Of a stretch of 20,473 bases of DNA, positions 8,949 through 16,759 are shown in pieces (the first letter of the stretch is position 1; every line of letters begins with the position of its first letter). The position numbers were made by a program, and so were the translations under genes. The stretch is taken from NCBI GenBank assembly GCA_025093555.1, contig JAIWNF010000160.1, positions 1 to 20,473 on the forward strand, in the 5' to 3' direction. Under the pieces are notes generated by a model. It was given only the letters and a program-made list of their open reading frames with translations, did not search any database and was not told the origin of the DNA. Origin of the DNA: Circinella umbellata (Eukaryota > Mucoromycota > Mucoromycetes > Mucorales > Lichtheimiaceae).

Positions 8949-10734
8949 ATTCGTTATGCAGAGAAAACAACGTCGCAGTATATACAGTGATGCCACAATG
9001 CCATAATAACGTAAAAAGATTCTTCTTGTCCCAATTTGGCTAACCTAATATGAATGGCCTAATTTGGTCATTATTTTTATTCTTCTTTTTTCAGTATCTT
9101 TCTTTCCACTCTACTCCTCTTTACTCGTACAAAATGACACAACGTAAATTTCACTCCATCTTTAAAATAATCTATCATTATTATCTTTGACTATCACACC
9201 ACTACTGATTCCCTTTTTTTTAATCTTATACATAGATGCCCTTGTCCGGTAATGTAGTTTATATGTTGGTTCTTATGTTTAACACAGGCAGTTGTAATAT
9301 TCTTTTTTTGGCCAGATTACGCGTACTCTTTTACTCATATTTTGCCCTGATTTAATCTTTCATCTTTTTATTCATTAACCACATCCTTCTTTTTATCAGC
9401 TCCTATACTCATGGTTACTCGAAGGATATCTATATGTTTTATGCTTACTGCAGGTAGTAACTACTCTTTTTTTCTTTTTTTTCTGTGTACTTGTGTGCCC
9501 TATCTCCATGTATTCATTGAATATTGATTTGTAGGTCCTAAAATATCTGCTTTTTTATCTGCCATTTTTTTTATTTTGTCTATTCCCATTTACTATATCT
9601 ACTTTTGCTTGAAACAAAGCTATACGCGCGTTTCGTACTTTGACACAGGTGCCAGTATCTCTTTTTTTTACTTGCTTACATGACCCTTTTACATTAACTT
9701 GGATATTCTTACTCATCAATCATACCCACTGATTCATAGAATAGTTTCTTAAGGTACACCCATGCCAACTATTGACTGTATTATGAAGAACGTGTTTGGC
9801 GAAAGCCAGGGTAAATAGTGAAAGACTAGTAATAGGTGAATCATAAATGGGACAAAAAAAAGGAAATTAAAATATATAGATATTTTACTTTAAATAATAA
9901 GCAACTTCTTTAAGCTTAAAGATTTGGCAGGTATGTACTTGTTCTTTTTCATGTATATATCGCATGATTTTATTGATTTCTCATGAATATTATGTATTTT
10001 TTTATAGTAACGATTCCCATAGAAACATGTTATCTTTCTCTTGCTTCAAATTATTCGGTAACTATCTTATTTATGGTTTGATCAATCTTTTTTTTTATAT
10101 TATCGCATGAAGATGCTTTTTATAATATGACTAATCTTTTCTTCAATGTTTTTGGTGAATATTATTTATGGTATAACTAATTCTTCTTCAACATATTGGG
10201 TAATTTTCTCATACTCAAATTCTTTTTTTATATAGGATGGTATGCTGTTATTTCGTGCTTTATCACTTTGAATCATGTCGTGATATTTATTTACATCATA
10301 TCTTTGTTATATATTTATAGTTGTATATATTCCAAGGTATTTTAAATAGATTATGTTTAGTTCGTTATATAGTAAACGAAGAGTAGTAATATTGTAAACC
10401 TAGATAAAGTAGTTTAGTTCTTATTATAGTAGAAATTATATATTTATTTTAGTAGAGTAAATAAAAAAATAATAATAGAAAATAAACAAAAGACACTTCT
10501 TTATGTATATAAAAGGAAATGAAAAGAAAACGTGTTGAGCAATTCAAAAGAATACTAAACCAATACCAAATGATAATTATAAAATGTCTGAAAGAAATGA
10601 GCCAATACTAAAGGCTGTGTATACTATAAGTAAAAAAAACCCACCAATATAACGTATTGATTGAAAGGTGTAACATGGAACATAAGCCAATAGAGAAGTA
10701 GACTAAAGTCGTTTTAAACCTATCATCATTATCT
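8949..10734. other. Main remaining interior of the outer element, no gene seen
   Basis: This is 1.8 kb of T-rich DNA without recognisable coding content. A short motif, roughly ACACAGG or TGCAGG followed by 15-20 bases and a T run, recurs near 9284, 9450 and 9643. Its spacing is irregular and I cannot assign a function. It may be the relic of a decayed intron-rich gene or only a weak repeat. Confidence 0.45.
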
Positions 10735-10962
10735 TCCAATTCTCAAAATCATAGATTGAGTGTGCTCAAACTGCTAAAACTAAAAGTTTGATCAAGTTTG
10801 AGCTGGTTAAACTACTTGTTTTAATAGGTTTGAGCAGATAAAATGCTTGGTTTTTGATTTTCCAACTTTCTCAAACCTAATAACTTAGCCAGCTCAAACG
10901 AGCTCAAACATGTGGTTTGAGCCGAGTTTGAGCTGGCTAAAAAAATATTTTATGTCCAGTGA
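10735..10962. repeat. Right subterminal array and TIR of the outer element
   Basis: Nine exact TTTGAG/CTCAAA hexamers lie within about 200 bp, several extended to AGTTTGAGCTGG as in the left array. The segment ends in the inverted TIR at 10948-10962. It mirrors 3241-3425. Confidence 0.8.
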
Positions 10963-10964
10963 AT

Positions 10965-10976
10965 AAAAAAGGAAAA
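10965..10976 (-). terminator. Possible Pol III terminator of tRNA-Gly
   Basis: Reading the minus strand downstream of the tRNA, the first T4 lies at 10976-10973 and a T6 at 10970-10965, about 46-58 nt past the 3' end. Runs of four or more T terminate RNA polymerase III. The distance is somewhat long. The T6 is almost adjacent to the outer element's right end. Confidence 0.4.
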
Positions 10977-11022
10977 GTAAAGATACTACTACTTATGGCT
11001 ACAACAAACATAGAATACATAA

Positions 11023-11093
11023 TGCGTCGACCGAGAATCGAACTCGGGTCATCCGCGTGGCAGGCGGATATTATACCACTAAACCATCGACGC
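11023..11093 (-). tRNA. tRNA-Gly (anticodon GCC)
   Basis: The minus strand folds as a 71-nt cloverleaf with no intron. The acceptor arm GCGTCGA pairs perfectly with TCGACGC, followed by discriminator A. The anticodon stem TCCGC/GCGGA encloses the loop CTGCCAC, giving anticodon GCC for glycine. The D-arm region TGGTTTAGTGGTA (A box) and the T-arm GAGTTCGATTCTC (B box) are typical of eukaryotic tRNA-Gly. It looks functional and supplies glycine to cytoplasmic translation. No CCA is encoded, as expected in a eukaryote. The minus-strand open frame crossing it is a shadow. Confidence 0.96.
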
Positions 11094-11100
11094 TTGGCTT

Positions 11101-11253
11101 GATTTGACACGTTGTGTGGTGTATTTCCCGGCCTCACCCACTTAACAACAAAGGTCTAGACCCGAAATCTCTTTTCTGGTCTTTATCAGCTCGGATGGAA
11201 AATGTATTCTTCCGTAGTCAAGCATACTATTCCCTTTTCCGTCTATCAAAACC
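11101..11253. repeat. tRNA 5' flank, copy 1 of a duplicated segment (uninterrupted)
   Basis: Two blocks recur downstream in the same orientation. 11101-11175 matches 12312-12386 (shared GGCCTCACCCA and TTAACAACAA), and 11195-11253 matches 12825-12883 (shared AGTCAAGC and TATTCCC). In copy 1 the blocks are about 20 bp apart. The similarity starts about 8 bp beyond the tRNA's 5' end and does not include the tRNA. By eye it is around 80% or a little less. Confidence 0.7.
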
Positions 11254-11930
11254 CATCGCCTCAATCCGTTATCATTTATTTTCTTTTTCTACCTTTCTTT
11301 ACTTTATCGATTATTCTATTTTTTATTAACATTTTCGTTATTTTTCATTATCTTTATTATTCCTTTTTCGTTACCCGTGCACTCTTGCATTATTCTTATT
11401 TTATTTTTATCTTTACCATTTTCATACTTCTTTATTCTCATACGTTTGATCCGTATAATTTCATTTTTTATCTATTTACTATTTTCGTTATCATCCTATC
11501 TATTTTATTGTCATATTTTCTTGTTGTCAACTACTCCCTTTTTCCTTATCTTATTTTATGCGTTCACTTATTTTTCTTTTTATCGAAATATCATGATCCC
11601 GTATATTCATGATAATATCTTCATATTTTACTCTATGTTCATTATTATTATTAATATTTTTCTATCTTATATTTTTCTATCTTGTTGTTATTAACCTCTT
11701 AATCCCTACACACCCTCTATATCCATTATTCACGTTTATCTACCTTAACCCTCCTCGATAATATTACTATTATCACATTATCATACTGTCAATTTTATAT
11801 TTTTCATGTAATTTCCTTTCTATTATCCTCATTATACCTTATCTCATTTATCTTGTTGTCTTTACTCTTATTCTTATCCCGTACCTTTATTTTTCTTTAT
11901 TACGATTGCATTGTGTTTACCGTAGAATAG
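11254..11930. other. Pyrimidine-biased low-complexity tract
   Basis: The plus strand is roughly 75-80% T+C over more than 600 bp, with few G, in irregular words such as TTATCTTT and TTTTCGTTA. Overlapping open frames rich in Phe, Ile, Leu, Ser and Tyr result from this composition. None has a domain, and two frames are open over the same DNA, as expected by chance. No gene is called. Confidence 0.65.
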
Positions 11931-12089
11931 TTATTAGAGAACTATTATTTTAAAATTGATTTTTGAAAGATATATAAGGCGTCGCCTAAAACAATAAAGA
12001 AAGGATGAATTTTATCTCTTCGATCCGGATAGTAACTTTGACTTTACTTTTGATTTTATTTATTTTTATTTCGTATTGATTTTGTTTGG

Positions 12090-12311
12090 CAGTTGATTTG
12101 GGATAATCACTGTGATACTTTTATTTATTTATTATCTTTTTTTTCTATTTCTATTTCTACCTCTTTACTCTCACTACACACAACCCGTAACTTCTTTGAA
12201 CCCTTTTATTTTATCTTATTTTATTTTATTCTACTCCTTCGTAAATTTTTATATTATTTTACCTTTATTTTTATACTTACTTTTTATCACATTCAAGCAC
12301 CACACGTGTCA
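12090..12311. other. Second pyrimidine-biased tract, just before duplicated segment copy 2
   Basis: Composition matches 11254-11930, with words such as TTTATTTATTATC and ATTTTATTTTATTC. The open frames here are compositional artefacts. Confidence 0.6.
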
Positions 12312-12883
12312 GATTTGAAACGTTGTGAGGTGTATTTAACGGCCTCACCCATTTAACAACAAGAATCTAAATCCATAATTTTTTTTTGGATTGTCATTGT
12401 CGTATGGCACACGTCAATCCTTCATCTCAGATAATTAAAATATAAACTATATGTAAAAAACAATAAAATAATCTTACATCGGTTGCTTTCTAAATACACA
12501 AATAATAATTCTACCACAATAACACTTTATATACAATATACAAATATAATAATCAAACATAATTTATTTATTCACAATCACATAATACACAATTTAACAT
12601 CATATAACATTATCTACAAATATTGGAAAATACACATCTAAAACATATATATATAAAACTTACTTGTAAGAGAAATAATTATGATATATCTTTTTATCTT
12701 AATATTATTTTCATATAATAAAACACCTGAAAGATTCTCACAAGACTTATTCTGTTATCATTTTTTATACTTACCTTATTTTCCTGTTAAATTCATATCC
12801 ATAAATACCACAGTCATTGGCTTGAAGGAGAAATTTTTTCTCTCATAGTCAAGCGTGTTATTCCCTTTTTCGTTTATCAAAAC
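12312..12883. repeat. Copy 2 of the tRNA-flank segment, split by a 0.4-kb insertion
   Basis: Block 1 (12312-12386) and block 2 (12825-12883) match copy 1 at 11101-11175 and 11195-11253 but are separated here by about 438 bp instead of about 20 bp. Copy 1 therefore behaves as the empty site and copy 2 as the filled site. No tRNA gene accompanies this copy. Confidence 0.65.
12387..12824. mobile_element. Probable 0.4-kb insertion, inverted relative of 16270-16670
   Basis: The segment is absent from the related locus at 11175-11195. Read on the minus strand it matches 16270-16670: both contain AAGTCTTGTGAGAATC, TTTTATTATATGAA, AAGATAAAAA and a distal AACCGAT in the same order. It has no coding capacity and no TIR I can confirm, so the class (MITE, SINE or other) is open. 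Confidence 0.5.
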
Positions 12884-12963
12884 GGAACTACCTTAAACAT
12901 TAAAAGAATTAAGTCACATCCAATGTCTAGTTTCCAATAAAAATTAGCAAGAACTATTTTTTT

Positions 12964-13140
12964 GGGGGGGCACCAAAATAATATATTTTTTTTTTAAAAT
13001 GAAGACAAGATTTTTTTTTACAAGTGAACAATTCGCGTCAGTGGAAATCATCACTATCAAACACAGCATAATAATTTTCTTTTGCACCTAAGTAACTACA
13101 ACATGATAATTCTAGATCATGGTAGATATAGGTACCCCCC
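12964..13140. mobile_element. Possible 177-bp MITE with G-run ends
   Basis: The segment begins GGGGGGGCACC and ends GGTACCCCCC, so the ends are inverted with one mismatch in the core. No target duplication is visible, and G/C runs are otherwise very rare in this window. The evidence is thin. Confidence 0.25.
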
Positions 13141-13343
13141 TCTAGCGCTTCTAAAAATGGAGATACGGAGTTTCAAAATAGTTCATTAAAAAGCCACGCA
13201 TCGAAACTTATATGTGCACTAGTTTTCATCCAATTACAATGATTGGCTGCTGAGATATAAGCGTTTAAAATGAGGCGGTAGCACTTTTCACATTATTCAA
13301 AAAAATTAAAAAAAAATAAAAAAAAATAAAGAATAAAAAATTG

Positions 13344-13377
13344 TCTTTCTCTTTCTCTTTCTCTTTCTCTTTCTCTT
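13344..13377. repeat. (TCTTTC)n microsatellite
   Basis: There are between five and six tandem hexamers just inside the left TIR of the Merlin element. Confidence 0.9.
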
Positions 13378-13496
13378 TTTATTTTTGCATCTTTGAAACA
13401 CTTTAGTATGTCATTTCTAACTATTATTGAATTTGCTTCACAAATCAGTACACATGAAGGTGCTGTAATGTATGTATACTTTCTTTATTTGATTCT

Positions 13497-13564
13497 ATGG
13501 ATGGATAGATGGATGGATAGATGGATGGATAGATGGATGGATAGATGAATGGATAGATAAATAA
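13497..13564. repeat. (ATGGATGGATAG)n, 12-bp tandem repeat
   Basis: About five units follow each other, the last ones diverged (GATGAATGGATAGATAAATA). The repeat lies in the Merlin 5' non-coding region, about 120 bp before the start codon. Confidence 0.9.
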
Positions 13565-13686
13565 AGCGTTATATAGCTTATACATATATCTTAATATAAT
13601 ATACTAACATATTATAATGCTATAGGTTCTTAGTAAATCATAATATTTTTAGTGACCCTATGTTATGTAATCGAAATGATACACAA

Positions 13687-14986
13687 ATGAATATAATATG
13701 GCTGCAAAGTAAGAAATATCCAAGATAGCGCTGCACTAATAGTTGCTGTGGAAGGTCTACAAAATCAGTCACACAAGGGTACTATTTTTATAATAGGAAG
13801 GCTGATTTACGTAAGATACTTTGGTCTATTTATGGCTTTATTGCACAAAACACATCTTTCTCATTAACTAGACAAGCTGGGTTAGAGCGTCATACTATTG
13901 CTCAAATTATTTATGACATTTATCAAGTAATGGATAATGATATAACAGATGAAGATCTTCTATTAGGTAATGATAAAACTTACTTTTTTATTTTTATAAT
14001 ATTTTCTATTTATTAATACTTTATTTTCTTTAAAAAATGATAAGGTGGTCCTGATGTAGATAAAGTTTAAATTGATGAAAGTAAATTTGGTAAAAATAAA
14101 CATCATCATGGACATCCTGTCTTAGGTGTCTGGGTATTTGGTATGGTGGAAAAGAAGAATGGTAGAGCTGGCAAGGCATTTTTATGTATTGTACCTAACC
14201 ATGCTGCAGGTACCTTAATACCATTAATTCAAAATCATGTTGTTCCTGGTACTAAAATTGTATCTGATTGTCATGCACCATATATGAGATTAAGAAGTCT
14301 TGGTTATGATCATTATGCAGTTAACCATAGTATGGGGTTTGCAACTGTAAACTATAGTCAAGGCCATAATAATGGTAATAAACTCAAATATGATCGAAGG
14401 TATATAATACTTTTATTCTGCTTTTACTTGTAAAATATCTATTATATAATTATACATATTAATATATCTTATTTAAATTTCTTGGCTAGGCTTCTGGACT
14501 GCTATAAAGCGTTCAGTTGATCGCCGTCACCGAACAGTAGATGCTTGTCCATGGAAACTCTTAGAATTTTTATGGCGCCGTAAGCATCATAATCAGCATT
14601 GGCAAGGATTACTACAAGGTTTACAGGATACTGAACTTAATATTAGTAGTAGTAGTATTGATAACTCTACTATAACAGATGAAATTACTAGTCATTTACC
14701 AACTCATGCTCCAGGTGACTACTCCAGGTATCAAAATCAAGATGATTTTGATTTTGTAGATTTAGCAGATCATACAGGTGATGGTTTACTAGATCATATT
14801 GATTCAGATTCTGATTCATTTAGCTCTGAATCTGAGCCAGAATCAGATTCTAATAATAGGTAAATTATACTCTTTTATATTGAGTTATCACTAATTTATT
14901 ACTAAATTTTCTTTATTATATAATTATTAACTATATTTTAAAATAGTGAATATTTACCACCTCGTACTCGAAGACGTATTGAGTAG
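13687..14986 (+). pseudogene. Merlin transposase (ISXO2/IS1016-like DDE), broken by two stops and one frameshift
   Basis: Exons are 13687-13966, 14045-14399, 14490-14859 and 14947-14986, with GT-AG introns in consistent phases. The N-terminus has a short Cys cluster (RCTNSCCG) and a helix-turn-helix-like stretch. The DDE core shows the first D at 14074 (IDESKFG), the second D at 14276 (VSDCHAPY), and the E at 14396 in NSNMIEG, which splices to FWTAIKR as in the family. The C-terminus is acidic and Ser-rich. Breaks are TAG at 13726-13728, TAA at 14068-14070 directly before IDES, and an extra A at about 14378-14382 that puts the NMIEG block in the next frame. All other splice sites and motifs survive, so inactivation looks fairly recent. 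The gene cannot make a full enzyme. Confidence 0.88.
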
Positions 14987-15309
14987 ATATACTCAATATC
15001 TTGTTAGACCTTTTTTTTCATAAATATGTTTTTTTGTCTATCTATATTGTTTCCTTTTTTTAGTATTTCTTCTTATTTCATTTTCTTTGATACTTCTGCT
15101 TCTAAAACTATTCACTAAATAAATCAATTATAATAAAATATTTATATGACAGTTAAACTACATCGAAAGTTAATAATGTTCATGTGTACTACTCATAAAT
15201 AAAATTTTAATCTTTTTTTTAATTTTTTTTGAATTTTTTTTAATTTTTTTGAATAAAGTGAAAAGTCCTACCGCCTCATTTTAAACGCTTATATCTCTCA
15301 TCCATTCGT

Positions 15310-15536
15310 ATAAAACATAGTGTTACATCCTTTTTTTCTTTTTCTCTTAGTCTTTTTTTTTTCTTTTATATATCCCTTATATTTTTATTTTATTTATTTA
15401 TCCTTATCGTCTCTATATAATCAATATCATTTTATTACTATTATTATTATCCCTTTATCATCTTTATCATTATTATTATTATTATTATTATTATTTCTTA
15501 ATAAATATCAACCGAATTACAAGCAGTAATAACTAA
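15310..15536. other. Pyrimidine-biased tract ending in (TTA)n
   Basis: T/C-rich DNA passes into a run of TTA/ATT trinucleotides at about 15465-15500. The short hydrophobic open frame here follows from the composition and is not called. Confidence 0.6.
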
Positions 15537-16000
15537 GTTTAACTATAACCAATAAGATTTGATTTTTCCTGGAACAAGATCCGTTTTTACCTGAAATTGG
15601 ATTCGATTTTACCTGGAACAAGATTAGATTTTACCTGAAATTATATTTGATTTTACCTGGAATCAGATTCGATTTTACCTGAAATTGTATTCACTTTCAC
15701 CTGGAACAAGATTCGAATTAAGGAGTTAGATAGTCAAATAGTTAGTATAAAAAGGATAGTTTCTTCCTTTCACACAAAATAACTATTAGTTCACTCTCTT
15801 TCATTTTTATTGAAATAAACTCTTTTCCCGACTATTTTGATCGGTTGAATTTGCTGGTTATAAAAACCGCCCTTTTTATTTATTTTTCTTTTTATTGAAT
15901 AAGTTATTAATATAACTTCCCTTATTCCTTGAGTCTTTTACTCGGAATTTCTTATATTTTCTTTTTATTCTATTAATTACGATCCGAACGGGACGTAACA
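15537..16000 (+). mobile_element. Solo-type LTR A, plus orientation
   Basis: It aligns in order with LTR B (18739-19196): start GTTTAACTATAACCA against TGTTAAAGATAACCA, a TATA-like box AGTATAAAAAGGA (about 15744), TGGTTATAAA, CCTTGAGTC then TACTCGGAATT, and the end CCGAACGGGACGTAACA. The TATA box in mid-repeat fits an LTR promoter. No target duplication, primer-binding site or retrotransposon coding region adjoins it, so it is a solo or fragmentary LTR. The exact start is inferred from the alignment. Confidence 0.65.
15556..15720. repeat. 22-bp minisatellite in the upstream half of LTR A, alternating two unit types
   Basis: Seven full 22-bp units start at 15556, 15578, 15600, 15622, 15644, 15666 and 15688, and an eighth is cut short at 15710. 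All share GATTYGATTTTACCTG. Their last bases alternate strictly: odd units end CCTGGAAYMA and even units end CCTGAAATTR. The true period is therefore 44 bp. Confidence 0.95.
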
Positions 16001-16759
16001 ATAGCTTAGCCATGATCGGATAAAATAAGATAGTTACATAATTTAGAAAAGATATAAAAGAGTAGTTATTTTATTTTAGGAATAAACAGATTCTCAACTA
16101 TATTTTCTACTTTAGTCCCATCTTTCTATTTTTTACTACTCGTATTTATCTCACAAACTACTGGAAGCCTGCTCAAGACAGTCAAGGCAATTAATACTGT
16201 AATACAAAAAACGGTAATATATTTTATACATTCAATTTTCCATAGTTTGATTTACAAGTGTCGTATAGATGGGAAAATAGATAAATAAGGTAAGATAAAA
16301 GTAGATAGAAATAGAAATGGATAACAAAATATAAGTCTTGTGAGAATCGATTAGGTCTTTTATTATATGAATAAAATATCAAGATAAAAAAGATAATTTT
16401 ATATTATTTAATTTTAAGTCTATATTTATATTCTTTGGTATATAATTTCCCTATCCTACGATGATGGGTTCACTTGTTGTTTTAGTTTCAGTATATTGAT
16501 ATATGATATGTTTTATATTATTATTATTATTGGTATATGATTGTGATTGGTATATTATTATTGTTATATGTTTCATTTGGTATGATTTGCTTTATATGGT
16601 ATAATAGAGAAGTAACCGATATTATTATGTTTGAGTTAGATCGGTGGATATTATTATTATTTACTTTTGACGGTGGGTAGGAATATCACAACAAGTAGCA
16701 AACAAATCAACATCCCATAATACTAACTTACTATTTTTTAATAAAAATTATTATAACAG
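16001..16759. other. Region between LTR A and the MULE-OTU remnant
   Basis: No gene is visible here. 16270-16670 is the inverted relative of 12387-12824. 16721-16727 is TACTAAC, a perfect branch-site match, followed by a T-rich stretch and the acceptor AG at 16758-16759. So the last part is the 3' end of a genuine intron whose upstream exon is missing. Confidence 0.6.
16270..16670 (+). mobile_element. Second, inverted copy of the 0.4-kb repeat
   Basis: It shares AAGTCTTGTGAGAATC, TTTTATTATATGAA and AAGATAAAAA, plus a distal AACCGAT, with the minus strand of 12387-12824. Divergence is substantial and includes several indels, so both copies are old. Borders are approximate. Confidence 0.5.

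Larger units (their letters stand above)
3241..10962. mobile_element. Outer TIR element with CACTGG termini and TTTGAG subterminal arrays, interrupted by nested insertions
   Basis: The left end 3241-3255 (TCACTGGACTTAAAA) and the right end 10948-10962 are inverted copies matching at 14 of 15 positions. Each is followed inward by about 200 bp dense in TTTGAG/CTCAAA hexamers. The same arrangement at both ends argues for one 7.7-kb element. Subtracting the two hAT-like insertions leaves about 2.7 kb. CACTG termini with subterminal repeats resemble the CMC/EnSpm (CACTA) group, but no clean target duplication is visible (TAT on the left, AAT on the right) and no transposase of its own is recognisable. 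It is therefore probably non-autonomous, and its superfamily is open. Two independent solo ends of one family cannot be fully excluded. The right end lies about 60 bp from the tRNA-Gly 3' end. Confidence 0.65.
13252..15297 (+). mobile_element. Merlin-family DNA transposon, full length, defective
   Basis: TIRs of about 58 bp lie at 13252-13310 and 15240-15297. They match almost perfectly (GAGATATAAGCG then TTTAAAATGAGGCGGTAG, with two substitutions further in). They enclose a broken ISXO2/IS1016-type transposase gene, which is diagnostic of Merlin. The 2046-bp length is plausible for the family. The expected 8-9 bp target duplication is not evident directly at the ends. TCATCCATT follows the right end and a similar TCATCCAATT lies 17 bp before the left one, which may mean the left end extends further or has an insertion. 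The 5' non-coding part holds two microsatellites. Confidence 0.9.

Noticed and set aside
10937..11137. Minus-strand 66-residue open frame
   Set aside because: Its middle is the tRNA-Gly gene read as protein.
11114..11694. Three overlapping open frames encoding hydrophobic Phe/Ile/Leu/Tyr-rich proteins (possible membrane proteins)
   Set aside because: They are open in more than one frame over the same pyrimidine-biased DNA, have no domain or plausible topology, and follow from composition.
14375..14489. Alternative Merlin intron with a donor at 14375, which would avoid the frameshift
   Set aside because: It would remove the NMIEG block with the third catalytic acid. Splicing at 14400 plus one extra A restores the family motif order more convincingly.
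15556..15720. CRISPR array
   Set aside because: The 22-bp units are contiguous without unique spacers and lie in a eukaryotic LTR.
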